DNA of 58,273 nt from an uncultured Prevotella sp. (GTDB lineage Bacteria > Bacteroidota > Bacteroidia > Bacteroidales > Bacteroidaceae): NCBI GenBank assembly GCA_934196725.1, contig CAKPWR010000008.1:1-58273 (forward strand), written 5' to 3'. Both the position numbers and the translations under genes were made by a program. Within the stretch, counting starts at the first letter, position 1. Each line of letters starts with the position of its first letter. Shown one piece after another: positions 35,076 through 43,951 of the stretch. Below the pieces are notes generated by a model that worked only from the letters and a program-made list of their open reading frames with translations, did no database searches and was not told the DNA's origin.

Positions 35076-36635
35076 ATGGCAGAAACAAGAAGATACCCTC
35101 TGGGAATCCAGACTTTTTCGGAGATAGTAAAAGGCAACTACTATTATGCCGACAAGACTGATGTCGCATATAGATTGGCCCATTATGCCAAGTTCCATTT
35201 TCTGAGTCGTCCACGGCGATTCGGCAAGTCTCTTTTTGTTTCTACCCTCCAGGCTTATTTCGAGGGAAAGAAGGATTTGTTCAAGGGACTGGCTATCGAA
35301 AAGTTGGAAAAAGAATGGAACAAATATCCTGTCATTCATCTGGATTTGAGCAGCGGGAAATATTATAGTCTGCAAAATCTGCACGCTAATCTTAATCTTA
35401 TCCTCCTTCGACAGGAAGAGAAATATGGCTTAAAGACAAATGCGCCTACAGTTTATAGTGCCCGTTTGAGCCAAATATTAGAGGCTGCCAGACAACAATC
35501 AGGTAAACAGGTTGTCGTACTCATCGACGAGTATGATGCCCCGATGCATGATTCCGTCTCCGCCCCGGAGCTCCAGAAGAGCATTCGCTGCATCATGCGT
35601 GACCTCTTCAGTCCGCTGAAAGAACAGGAAAGGAATCTTCGTTTCGTTCTCATCACAGGCATTTCAAAGTTCAGCCAACTCAGCATCTTCAGTGAATTGA
35701 ACAACCTGAAGAACATCAGTATGAAGGATGAATACAGCGCCATCTGCGGCATTACCCAACAACAGCTCATCACAGATTTCAGGGAAGGTATCGAAGCGAT
35801 GGCTGCTCATAACAGCCTCAGCTTCGAGGAAACCGTAGAACAGCTGAAGGAGCATTACGACGGTTATCACTTCACGCCAAACTGTCCTGATATTTTTAAT
35901 CCATACAGCATTATCAACGCCCTGGACGACAAGGACTTCAACAGTTACTGGTTTACATCCGGCACGCCGACCTTCCTCATAGAATTACTCCAGAAAAACA
36001 GTATCGACATGTTGCAACTGGACAATCTGTGGGCAAGAGACAGCCGATTTGATGTGCCTACCGATACCATCACCGACCCTATCCCCGTTCTCTACCAGAG
36101 CGGTTACCTCACCATTAAGGAATACAATCGCGAACTCCGCATGTATCGCCTTGGATTCCCGAATGAGGAAGTTCGGCAAGGGTTCTCGGAGAGTCTTTAT
36201 CGCTATTATGCCCCAACGATGATGGGCGAGTTGGATACTGTGGTATACAAGTATCGGGAAAAGGTGAAGCAGGAGGATAACATGGAAGCGTTCATGCCAT
36301 ATCTTCAAGCATTCTACGACAAATTTCCTTATACCATTATCAACAACAATGAGCGGCATTACCAGGCAGTAATGTACACCATATTCTCGATGCTTGGAGC
36401 AGATGTGAAAGCAGAGGAAACAACGTCAGATGGCAGAATCGACATGGTACTGAAGACTGAGAAAACCATCTATATCTTCGAATTGAAATACAACCAGTCG
36501 GCAAAGGTAGCGATAAATCAGATCAACCAGAAAGACTATGCTAAAATCTTTACTGATGATGGAAGAAGAATCATAAAAGTAGGAGTAAACTTCTCTGAGG
36601 ACAGAAGGAGTTTGGAGAGTTGGAAGGTAGAATAA
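35076..36635 (+). CDS. AAA-ATPase-like protein with PD-(D/E)XK nuclease-like domain
   Basis: A 519-aa member of the PF09820 (AAA-ATPase_like) / PF08011 (PDDEXK_9) family. The N-terminal region has GIQTFSEIVKGNYYYADKTD, the P-loop-like RPRRFGKS (45-52) and Walker B VVVLIDEYDAPM (about 144-155). The C-terminal region has the nuclease-fold pattern TSDGRIDMVL...IYIFELKYN (about 449-473). The family is abundant and multicopy in Bacteroidota; its role is not settled, and mobile, regulatory or defence functions have all been suggested. It stands alone with its own promoter, after the 35-nt palindrome. Confidence 0.88.
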   Translation: MAETRRYPLGIQTFSEIVKGNYYYADKTDVAYRLAHYAKFHFLSRPRRFGKSLFVSTLQAYFEGKKDLFKGLAIEKLEKEWNKYPVIHLDLSSGKYYSLQNLHANLNLILLRQEEKYGLKTNAPTVYSARLSQILEAARQQSGKQVVVLIDEYDAPMHDSVSAPELQKSIRCIMRDLFSPLKEQERNLRFVLITGISKFSQLSIFSELNNLKNISMKDEYSAICGITQQQLITDFREGIEAMAAHNSLSFEETVEQLKEHYDGYHFTPNCPDIFNPYSIINALDDKDFNSYWFTSGTPTFLIELLQKNSIDMLQLDNLWARDSRFDVPTDTITDPIPVLYQSGYLTIKEYNRELRMYRLGFPNEEVRQGFSESLYRYYAPTMMGELDTVVYKYREKVKQEDNMEAFMPYLQAFYDKFPYTIINNNERHYQAVMYTIFSMLGADVKAEETTSDGRIDMVLKTEKTIYIFELKYNQSAKVAINQINQKDYAKIFTDDGRRIIKVGVNFSEDRRSLESWKVE

Positions 36636-36683
36636 GCCTTCCCCCTTCACCTCTCTGTATTTTACTTTCTAAAATATTGTATA

Positions 36684-36712
36684 AAGCCCTGATGCATCTC
36701 GCACCAGGGCTT
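36684..36712. terminator. hairpin (AAGCCCTG stem), second copy at 52013
   Basis: AAGCCCTG / CAGGGCTT with a 13-nt loop that can pair further (TGC/GCA). It is followed by few T residues. A copy that differs almost only in the loop lies at 52013-52041, so this is a repeated intergenic hairpin that may serve as a terminator. The 229-nt gap 36636-36864 holds otherwise only the promoter of the next gene (TAACTTTG, 36829-36836). Confidence 0.6.
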
Positions 36713-36864
36713 AAAAGTAATCTTATTCGTTATGACGTACAACCAATGTAAGATGGGCTAAAAAACATTAATAGAAAATGTCTATAATAAAATAGCCAAT
36801 AACTTTCGTTTATCTATCATAAAAACCGTAACTTTGCACCAGATTTTTAAACGAAACTAGAATA

Positions 36865-37266
36865 ATGATGGAAACAAGAAAAGAAATAGCAGCAGAAAAG
36901 AAGCGTTGTGGATCTCATAACTGTACCCAGGCAGTGGTTTGTACCTATCATGATTATACTGGTATGGACGAAGAGACCCTTAGAAATGTGGGCAATGCCT
37001 TTGCGGCAGGAATGGGTAATATGGAAGGAACCTGCGGCGCCCTTGTAGGAGCTGGAGTGGTATTGGGCCTTGCCACCAAGGACAAGGCTAAGTCTATCAA
37101 GGCGATGCGACAGATTATGACCCAATTCCAGCAGCGCAACGGGGCTACCCAATGCAAGCTTCTCAAAGGGGTGGGCACAGGAAAGGTCCTCAGAGAATGC
37201 CCACTCTGCGTAGCGGATGCAGCAGAACTACTGGAAGAACAATTGGATAAACTAATTGAAAAATAG
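36865..37266 (+). CDS. C_GCAxxG_C_C family redox protein
   Basis: A 133-aa protein (start MMETRK or the next Met). It carries the defining motif: Cys in EGTCGALVGAGVVLG (about residue 54) and later cysteines in ATQCKLLKG and LRECPLCVADA. Proteins of this PF09719 family are thought to act in redox or electron-transfer chemistry and are often found with ferredoxin-type genes. Here it is followed 6 nt later by a broken 4Fe-4S gene and then by oxyR, a small oxidative-stress or redox cluster. Confidence 0.85.
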   Translation: MMETRKEIAAEKKRCGSHNCTQAVVCTYHDYTGMDEETLRNVGNAFAAGMGNMEGTCGALVGAGVVLGLATKDKAKSIKAMRQIMTQFQQRNGATQCKLLKGVGTGKVLRECPLCVADAAELLEEQLDKLIEK

Positions 37267-37272
37267 AAGACG

Positions 37273-37539
37273 ATGGCAAAATACAAGGCGCAAAGCGAGC
37301 AAGACCGCTGCGTGGCATGTGGTGTTTGCGTAAAGGTATGTCCCAAGGATGCCGTCAGCTTTTCCTGCAGATAGGAAACACCCTGGAAGGCACAGTTTGC
37401 CTTCGGTCTCTATGGCATCATGCTCACTTCCCTGATAGTGGGTGTGCTCCTCACCATCTTCTACCGTCCTAGAACCTGGTGTGTTTTCTGTCCGATGGGC
37501 AACATGACCCAACTCATCTGCAAGCTCAAGGCAAGATAA
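37273..37539 (+). pseudogene. remnant of a 4Fe-4S (ferredoxin/NapH-like) membrane protein
   Basis: The frame starts MAKYKAQSEQDRCVACGVCV with VCPKDAV, one complete 4Fe-4S half-motif, and stops at TAG (37372-37374) after 33 codons. The same frame continues without ATG as a membrane helix (FGLYGIMLTSLIVGVLLTIF) and the CVFCPMGNMTQL motif, ending at 37539. Intact relatives have a second ferredoxin motif and more transmembrane helices between these parts. An internal deletion plus a stop is therefore the simplest reading. It lies 6 nt after the C_GCAxxG_C_C gene and 35 nt before oxyR. A 33-aa mini-ferredoxin product cannot be excluded. Confidence 0.7.
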
Positions 37540-37574
37540 GCCCTGTACTTGGCAGATATAAATAGAATAACGAT

Positions 37575-38501
37575 ATGAATTTACAGCAACTGAAATACAT
37601 TGTGGCACTCAACCGCTTTCGCAATTTTGCGAGGGCGGCAGAGGCTTGTCAGATTTCCCAGCCTACACTCAGTGCCATGCTTGTGAAACTGGAGGAAGAA
37701 CTGGATACCCGTATCTTCGAACGAAACAACAAGAGCGTATCTCCCACTGCATCAGGCAAGAAGATTATCCGTCAGGCTGAAACGGCATTGCAGGAAATAG
37801 ACCGCATCTCAGAAATCGTGATGGAAGATAAGGGAGAGATAGGTGGAAAGCTGTCGCTCGCCGTGGGACCAACCATAGCCCCCTATATCTTGCCCAAGTT
37901 CATCAGACATTATCGGGAAAACTATCCATCGGTAGATCTCAACATCCTTGAACTGAAGGCTGATTTCATGCTCGATTCACTGCTTCGTGGCGAGACGGAT
38001 GCCGGCATAGCCATCTCCGAAAATAGCCGTAAAGGCATATTGGAGATTCCGCTCTACACGGAGAAGTTCTACGTGTATCTTGCCGAGAGCTGCTGGCGCA
38101 AGCTCCCAGTTTTCAAGCCTGAAAATCTGGAGTATGAGAACATGTGGATAATGAAGGAGGCACAGTGTCTGCGCAACAGTGCCTTTTCATTCTGCAAGGC
38201 GCGCAGCAAGGGTCATCATATCTATGAGGCGGGCAGCATCGAGACCCTGATAAGGATAGTGGATGAGAACGGCGGCTTCACCATCATCCCAGAGATGCAC
38301 CTCCCTTTTCTGAGTGAGGAGCAGCGCAGAAATGTGAGAAAGATAGAGGGAGATTACCTGTCACAGAGGCGCATATCAATCTATATCAGAGAGGATTACA
38401 TCCGTGAGCGGATGCTGAATACCCTTGTCGATACCCTCAAAATGTTTATTCCGGAAGAAATGATGGGAGAAGGCATCAGGAAATACGGCATCAAGCTGTA
38501 G
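37575..38501 (+). CDS. oxyR: OxyR-type LysR peroxide-sensing regulator
   Basis: A 308-aa LysR-family regulator. The N-terminal winged helix is MNLQQLKYIVALNRFRNFAR with ACQISQPTLSAMLVKLEEEL. The effector domain contains Cys198 and Cys207 in CLRNSAFSFC, with the same spacing and context as the peroxide-sensing pair of E. coli OxyR (CLRDQAMGFC). It would activate antioxidant genes after disulfide formation. It follows the C_GCAxxG_C_C protein and the broken Fe-S gene in the same direction. Confidence 0.9.
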   Translation: MNLQQLKYIVALNRFRNFARAAEACQISQPTLSAMLVKLEEELDTRIFERNNKSVSPTASGKKIIRQAETALQEIDRISEIVMEDKGEIGGKLSLAVGPTIAPYILPKFIRHYRENYPSVDLNILELKADFMLDSLLRGETDAGIAISENSRKGILEIPLYTEKFYVYLAESCWRKLPVFKPENLEYENMWIMKEAQCLRNSAFSFCKARSKGHHIYEAGSIETLIRIVDENGGFTIIPEMHLPFLSEEQRRNVRKIEGDYLSQRRISIYIREDYIRERMLNTLVDTLKMFIPEEMMGEGIRKYGIKL

Positions 38502-38532
38502 GACTTGACGCCAAAAACAATTCACTTTACCA

Positions 38533-39672
38533 CTATTGTTCCCCATTCTGTCTTCTCTTTCTTTTTGCAATCTTACCCAATGCATTGATAGAATCCAGGT
38601 AATCTTCCTCCACCTGGGTTAAGGTTTTAACTTGATACTTTCTGTATTCTGCTAAAGCCTTATCCATAGCCTCCTGATGGCTGATGCTACCAGAACCTTT
38701 CAGCAATGGGCGTCCTGTAGATTGCAGGATGGTATCGAGCTGTTTCACGTAGTCCATCATATAGACTGGACGATGTTCCAGAGCCATGATTTCTGCAAAA
38801 TCGAAATATCCGGAAACAAGATTGTTGAGAATCTTCAGTTCGTTTTCATCCAGATAATTTTTGGCTATCTTTATATCCTTGATGGCAGGTAATTCCCCTT
38901 CAAAAGTTTTCAAACCCATAAATGGCTGTTCGGCATCAGCTCGTTCATAGATGACCTCAGCTGCAGTATGTCCATGGGCGGCGTAATGCAATTTGTTCTG
39001 CACTATCTTGAAGAATAGCTTCGAGGCATCAGTCCGTGGATCATAGTCAACACTTGTAGCATAGATATCAAGAACCTGCCGATAAAGCACTTTTTCAGAA
39101 GAGCGAATATCACGAATGCGGTCTAGCAGTTCTTTCCAGTAACTGCCACCACCCATTTTCTTGAGTCGCTCATCATCCATTGTGAATCCCTTAACAATAT
39201 ATTCGTGGAGTCGTTCTGTAGCCCACTGGCGGAAGCGTGTACCTTGAATAGATTTTACACGATACCCCACAGAGATAATAACATCAAGATTGTAGTATTT
39301 TACCTCTTTACTCTGCGTTTTCCCCTCTAAAGCACCATGTTGAGTGGTCTGTCGGAATTTCCGACAGACCACTTTTTCATCCAATTCTCCTTCTTTGAAA
39401 ATATTGGAAATATGTTCACTAATTGTAGCACGACCTTTATTGAATAATTGCGCAATTTGCTCAATATTCAACCACACGGTTTTATTCTCCAATCTCACGT
39501 CAAGTTTTACACCTTCATCAGATTGGTAAATGATCATTTCGCCCAAATCCGTCTGCACTTCATCCTCCCATTTATATCCGCAATCCATGCAGAGATGAAT
39601 CATCCCTTCAGATTGCACATTCAGAGAGTTGCATTTCGGGCAAGTTATCTTATTATTATTTGCTTCCATCAC
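38533..39672 (-). CDS. rhuM: RhuM family protein with N-terminal zinc ribbon
   Basis: A 379-aa protein. A CxxC...CxxC zinc ribbon (Cys11, 14, 28, 31) precedes the RhuM core (VWLNIEQIAQLFNKGRATIS, YYNLDVIISVGYRVKS, RFRQWATERLHEYI). A C-terminal helical region follows (ELKILNNLVSGYFDFAEIMA, VYMMDYVKQLDTIL), resembling the Fic-associated segment of the family. RhuM proteins (named in Salmonella pathogenicity island 3) are of unknown function and frequent in mobile and defence regions. A -7 element (TACCTTTG, 39765-39772) lies upstream. Residues 101-110 (VVCRKFRQTT) are encoded by a long palindrome identical to one at 34942-34976. Confidence 0.85.
   Translation of the reverse strand: MMEANNNKITCPKCNSLNVQSEGMIHLCMDCGYKWEDEVQTDLGEMIIYQSDEGVKLDVRLENKTVWLNIEQIAQLFNKGRATISEHISNIFKEGELDEKVVCRKFRQTTQHGALEGKTQSKEVKYYNLDVIISVGYRVKSIQGTRFRQWATERLHEYIVKGFTMDDERLKKMGGGSYWKELLDRIRDIRSSEKVLYRQVLDIYATSVDYDPRTDASKLFFKIVQNKLHYAAHGHTAAEVIYERADAEQPFMGLKTFEGELPAIKDIKIAKNYLDENELKILNNLVSGYFDFAEIMALEHRPVYMMDYVKQLDTILQSTGRPLLKGSGSISHQEAMDKALAEYRKYQVKTLTQVEEDYLDSINALGKIAKRKRRQNGEQ
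39343..39373 (-). repeat. palindrome inside rhuM coding sequence
   Basis: Perfect 15-bp arms (AGTGGTCTGTCGGAA / TTCCGACAGACCACT) around one base. On the coding strand it has the same orientation as the copy at 34942-34976, with 33 identical nt when flanking A residues are included. Confidence 0.85.
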
Positions 39673-39917
39673 TTTCTTGATTTTTATTCATACCGTCCAA
39701 AACTAGCCAGCATTGTCTACGAGATGTAACAATCTTTCCTTTTGCTCGTTTTGTTCTTTTTCTGCAAAGGTAAGATAATTATTCGAAAACTCCAAATGTT
39801 TCCAATGATTCTTGCAAACTTCTCATTTATCTTACTTTAGGCATCAAGTTCACTAGAAGTGCTCTCAATTTCAATTCCATAAATGACCGTAAGTTTCATT
39901 TGGACCAGGGTTATTGT

Positions 39918-40610
39918 GTTTCAATCCACACACCCACGAAGGGTGTGACTTCTTCGCCGATGACGGTAGCCACGAGGTCGAAATGTTTCAATCCACACAC
40001 CCACGAAGGGTGTGACTCTTGTTGAGGATGATGGCTGATACGCAGAAGAAGTTTCAATCCACACACCCACGAAGGGTGTGACCGCCTCGATGGTAGGCTG
40101 CTGTGCATCATTCGTGTTTCAATCCACACACCCACGAAGGGTGTGACGTACTGTTTCATCAATCAGTTCGACCTCTACCCTGTTTCAATCCACACACCCA
40201 CGAAGGGTGTGACAGCCGGATCACTGACCATGCCGTAGGAGACATCAGGTTTCAATCCACACACCCACGAAGGGTGTGACGCGATGGTTACACCATATTT
40301 CTTTCCGTTGTAGGTTTCAATCCACACACCCACGAAGGGTGTGACTCATGTCGACAGTCTTACTTCCCTCATGACGGATGTTTCAATCCACACACCCACG
40401 AAGGGTGTGACATAGAGAGCTTGCGTTTCTTTGGGCATACTATAGTTTCAATCCACACACCCACGAAGGGTGTGACATTATCTCCCACTTCCAAGGTGTT
40501 GCCCTTGTCAAGTTTCAATCCACACACCCACGAAGGGTGTGACTTCGTGCGTTTTCTTACTCGCATATTGTGCTTCGAGTTTCAATCCACACACCCACGA
40601 AGGGTGTGAC
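39918..40610 (-). CRISPR. type I-C CRISPR array, 11 repeats, 10 spacers
   Basis: Eleven identical 32-nt repeats start at 39918, 39985, 40051, 40116, 40182, 40249, 40314, 40380, 40445, 40512 and 40579. Spacers are 33-35 nt. In crRNA orientation (minus strand) the repeat begins GTCACACCC, has the short palindrome ACCC-ttcg-tGGGT, and ends TGGATTGAAAC, the usual type I-C ending. The leader and cas2 are on the right, so the newest spacer should be the one at 40544-40578. No degenerate terminal repeat was seen at the left end. None of the spacers matches another part of the window by eye. Confidence 0.97.
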
Positions 40611-40643
40611 TGCATATTCAGCAAATAGCAGAATATCACGATG

Positions 40644-40675
40644 CAAAGATAATTATTTTGCGAAAGATGGCAAAA
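40644..40675 (-). promoter_or_regulatory. CRISPR leader promoter
   Basis: Minus-strand -33-like TTTTG (40671-40675) and -7 TATCTTTG (40644-40651) with 19 bp between them. Transcription would begin about 25 nt before the first repeat at 40610. The leader (40611-40785) is otherwise AT-rich with repeated ATTATTTTGC segments. Confidence 0.65.
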
Positions 40676-40733
40676 TAATTACACATAAAATATTATAAAA
40701 GACATAATATTTGTAAGTCACTGATTTTAAGAA

Positions 40734-40777
40734 GGTGCGAAACTATAGATTATTTTGCAACACTATAGGTTCGCACC
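40734..40777. other. inverted repeat between cas2 and the leader
   Basis: GGTGCGAAACTATAG (40734-40748) and CTATAGGTTCGCACC (40763-40777) pair with one mismatch around a 14-nt loop. It is just after the cas2 stop and may end the cas transcript or be part of the leader recognised during spacer acquisition. Confidence 0.6.
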
Positions 40778-40785
40778 CTCATATA

Positions 40786-41076
40786 TTAAATGATTAGCTC
40801 ACCAGTAAAATCAAGCCCCATATCCTTACCCAAAGTCTCAACCTTACGTTTCCAGTTTTTCCCAAGAATATAGAACCTGATACTGTCTTGTTCTGTATCG
40901 ATAATTCCTTTTAATCGGTCTCTTAAAACAACAAATTGAGCTTCCGTCAAAATACACTCAAAAACAGAGTTTTGAACCCTCTTTCCATAATTCAAACACG
41001 CTCTCGCTACATTGCGCAAACGTTTCTCACCATAAGGCGATGTTATATTAACATCATAAGTAATCAGCACAAACAT
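40786..41076 (-). CDS. cas2: CRISPR-associated protein Cas2
   Basis: A 96-aa Cas2 of the I-C type. It starts MFVLITYDVN with the conserved Asp8 after a beta strand, followed by RLRNVARACLNYGKRVQNSV. It is the structural partner of Cas1 in the spacer-integration complex. It lies 3 nt after cas1 and next to the leader. Confidence 0.95.
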   Translation of the reverse strand: MFVLITYDVNITSPYGEKRLRNVARACLNYGKRVQNSVFECILTEAQFVVLRDRLKGIIDTEQDSIRFYILGKNWKRKVETLGKDMGLDFTGELII

Positions 41077-41079
41077 AAG

Positions 41080-42102
41080 CTACTTGATTAAAAATACAGG
41101 GTAATCATCAATATCCTTGCGGATGAATCTTGCCAACAACATTGCTTGAACATAAGGAAGAAGACCTATACTTACCTTTTCATTTAAATAAGGATGAATA
41201 ATCTGCTCCTTCTTTCTGTTTTGCCAAGCAGACAGTATAATCTTACGCCCCGAGTCTGTCATGACGATACCTTCGTCACCCTGCTTGATGAAATCTTTGA
41301 TGGTAATCTGTTTTCTGTTGATTAAAGATAGAACCAATCTATCACCCAAATATGCTCGCAGCTCCTCCATCATATCCAAAGATAAAGATGCACGCCCTGG
41401 TCTTAAAGTATGCATAAACCCTACGTATGGGTCTAAGCCAACAGTCTCCAAAGCCGATGTCATATCATTACATATAAGAGTATATACGAAAGATAACATC
41501 GCATTAATCGCATCTTTTGGTGGACGACGATTGCGACCTTCAAATACAAAATCTTCTTTCTGATTTAGAAGAAGACGTGAGAATACACCAAAATAAGCAG
41601 TGGCAGCTTCTCCTTCTATTCCTCTCACACTATCTATAGATTCAGCATTCAAAACTCTTCTTTTGCACCGAAGCAGTTCCTCGCAAACACGTTCTATAGC
41701 CTCATCATCTCCATTGTCTCTAATAAAACGACGCAAGATATTACGATAGTTTTGGATTTTTCCTCCTATGAAAAGTTTACTGAGATGAAGAGCATAGTTA
41801 GGTTCATCAGAATTCTTATATTGTGCTTTTCTCAGCAAAACGTTTCCCCTAGTCGGGCCTTGCGAACGGCTGATATATCTTCCTTGTGGTGAAAGGAAGG
41901 TTAGAGAAACATTATTATCTGCACACAGTTTCATCAATCCTGGACTTGCCCCCATATAACCAAAAGTAATAATTTGCTCTATATTATGGATAGGAATACG
42001 GAATATCTCGTTTTGCTTCACAGATACCACAACATTCAACCCATCTTTACTTAGATAGGCTTCAGGTGTGGTCACGTATAATGTATTAAGTAATATCCTC
42101 AT
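41080..42102 (-). CDS. cas1: CRISPR-associated integrase Cas1
   Basis: A 340-aa Cas1 of the I-C type with metal ligands Glu163 (RGIEGEAA), His231 (YVGFMH) and Asp243 (LSLDMMEE). It integrates new spacers with Cas2, aided by Cas4. The first 17 nt overlap the end of cas4, indicating translational coupling. Confidence 0.96.
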   Translation of the reverse strand: MRILLNTLYVTTPEAYLSKDGLNVVVSVKQNEIFRIPIHNIEQIITFGYMGASPGLMKLCADNNVSLTFLSPQGRYISRSQGPTRGNVLLRKAQYKNSDEPNYALHLSKLFIGGKIQNYRNILRRFIRDNGDDEAIERVCEELLRCKRRVLNAESIDSVRGIEGEAATAYFGVFSRLLLNQKEDFVFEGRNRRPPKDAINAMLSFVYTLICNDMTSALETVGLDPYVGFMHTLRPGRASLSLDMMEELRAYLGDRLVLSLINRKQITIKDFIKQGDEGIVMTDSGRKIILSAWQNRKKEQIIHPYLNEKVSIGLLPYVQAMLLARFIRKDIDDYPVFLIK

Positions 42103-42757
42103 ATAGATTCTTGTTTAAATAGGTTGATACTAGAGTACAAACACTCATTTCTGGCATACAGAGATTTACCAGAGAACAATTCTTGCAATGGTGCTGTTTG
42201 TTAGCCTTTGGCAAGATACCGCTTTTAAATACCTCATGCATCTGATGGGCACATTGAATAGTCGTACTCCTTAATGACTCAGAAATAGAAATTGTTTCTC
42301 TATGTTTTACTTCATCATAATACAATGCACCGTATGGAATATGAATGCCATACATTTCTTCAAGACACATTGCCTGGGCAGCCAATTGAACTTCATCTCT
42401 TTCATCAGGCTTATGATGACCTCTTTTATACTCTACAGGATATGGTTTCCAATAGCCTTTGTAGCGTTGATGAGTAATAGCATCTTCTGAAAAATCAGTA
42501 GGAATAAGTTCTACTGCATCAGTTATACCATACAATCCTAATTCTTTAGAGGCAATATGGAGGGAACGAAGTGTGACAACATCACCATTCTTCTGACGAT
42601 AGAAGGGATTATCTACATTCTTGTGCAGAATCTGCCCTTCTGTCGTCAGTTTATTTTCTGCCCATTGTTGCTCGATATGAATCAAAGCCCATTGACGGGG
42701 GCAGAACATAAAGTGCTGTATCCCCGACAACATGAGCATTTCGTCTTCAGTATACAT
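42086..42757 (-). CDS. cas4: CRISPR-associated exonuclease Cas4
   Basis: A 223-aa RecB-family nuclease. Cys19 (HFMFCPRQW) and a C-terminal cluster (HHCKNCSLVNLC) form the expected Fe-S site. PVEYKRGHHK contains the nuclease-motif Glu-Tyr-Lys. It processes prespacers for PAM-correct integration. It overlaps cas1 by 17 nt and follows cas7 by 7 nt. Confidence 0.93.
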   Translation of the reverse strand: MYTEDEMLMLSGIQHFMFCPRQWALIHIEQQWAENKLTTEGQILHKNVDNPFYRQKNGDVVTLRSLHIASKELGLYGITDAVELIPTDFSEDAITHQRYKGYWKPYPVEYKRGHHKPDERDEVQLAAQAMCLEEMYGIHIPYGALYYDEVKHRETISISESLRSTTIQCAHQMHEVFKSGILPKANKQHHCKNCSLVNLCMPEMSVCTLVSTYLNKNLYEDIT

Positions 42758-42764
42758 GATGATA

Positions 42765-43946
42765 CTAAATCAAATTTTCAACTTTCACACCTGGATATTT
42801 CTTATCCAACTCCTCTTGGGAAGGAACTTTAACCTCATAATCGCCAAATGAACGTGGGAACCCTACTCCATCTTTAAGTTTCACTTGAATAAGGTCAAAT
42901 AATTGACCAGCTCTAGCGTTACCTAAAGGAGAATCGTGTTTGAAAACAATCAAAGCTCTTGGATTCATCTCTCCTCTTGCTGCAGAATGATCATTTTCAA
43001 ATGCATTAATAAGTGCCTGGAACAAAAGTTCTTTATCTTCTTCAGAGAAGCCTGTCTTTGCTGCATCAGAAGGAGAAATAAAACCATGCATACGATACAG
43101 TCCATAACTTACCGTATATTTATTACCCATAGTTTTGTCGCCCGTACTATCCTCACTGGTTACACAACAACGAGTTATGGAATTCGATTTTGAAGAAATA
43201 GGATCAATCGAACGGGCAAACATAAACTGAACAGGACCGCGCACAATACCAAGTCCTTTAATCTTCTTTTTATTACTTCCTTTTTTATTATTTCCCTTTT
43301 TATCAGAATTATCATTTTCAGCTTTCTCTTCATCTTCAGCTTTCTCTTCACCAGTACTCATAACTGCGCCAAAAGTACGAATGTCATAGTATTGTGCGCA
43401 CATAGCCAGTCGACCAGATTTGAAGATATTCTGTTCTATAGCCTTATTTGCCGTATTCATTTCTTTATCATTCCACTTATTCTCTTTAAGAATTGACTTA
43501 AATGCTTTATCAAGCTTTTCACGGACTACTCCAACAACATTGGAATTCTTGTTTGACACAGCATCTCTAACAGCTGCTATTTTTCCCGTCAAAGATTTCA
43601 TTTGTTCTTCAGAAACAGACGAATCAGTCTTATGATTAGTCACACACTCCTCTACTAAATCTGCATATTTAGCTGCAGCCTTCAATTCCTCTTCATCTCT
43701 TTTCTCTTGAATCAGAGGATTCAAGATGTTGCCCTCTCTAATGAAAATATCATACGGTACTTCAAGTCCCTTGAGCAAATGGATGTAATTACGTACTTTG
43801 CGCTTAATGCACACATCTGAAACTAAACCTTGTTCTGTCTCTTCGTCTTCACGAGGCATGTTGTCAAAATCTGGATCACCATTTGGATTTCCATCTTTAA
43901 CGTCAAAGAGAAAAACAATCTCATAACGATTCTTTATTGCTTCCAT
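42765..43946 (-). CDS. cas7: Cas7 (Csd2) backbone subunit of I-C Cascade, enlarged
   Basis: A 393-aa Csd2 protein. It begins with the typical strand YEIVFLFDVKDGNPNGDPD and has SDVCIKRKVRNYI, YYDIRTFGAVMSTG, GPVQFMFARSIDPI and the C-terminal YGLYRMHGFISP. Known I-C Cas7 proteins are usually near 280-300 aa. The surplus lies in a helical segment (about 100-180) and a Lys/Asn/Glu-rich low-complexity loop (about 199-230, EKAEDEEKAENDNSDKKGNN). It polymerises along the crRNA spacer. Confidence 0.93.
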   Translation of the reverse strand: MEAIKNRYEIVFLFDVKDGNPNGDPDFDNMPREDEETEQGLVSDVCIKRKVRNYIHLLKGLEVPYDIFIREGNILNPLIQEKRDEEELKAAAKYADLVEECVTNHKTDSSVSEEQMKSLTGKIAAVRDAVSNKNSNVVGVVREKLDKAFKSILKENKWNDKEMNTANKAIEQNIFKSGRLAMCAQYYDIRTFGAVMSTGEEKAEDEEKAENDNSDKKGNNKKGSNKKKIKGLGIVRGPVQFMFARSIDPISSKSNSITRCCVTSEDSTGDKTMGNKYTVSYGLYRMHGFISPSDAAKTGFSEEDKELLFQALINAFENDHSAARGEMNPRALIVFKHDSPLGNARAGQLFDLIQVKLKDGVGFPRSFGDYEVKVPSQEELDKKYPGVKVENLI

Positions 43947-43951
43947 ATTAA

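Noticed and set aside
39911..40609. Open frames in the CRISPR array with repeating HPSWVCGLK-type peptides
   Set aside because: These are translations of the CRISPR repeat, not genes.
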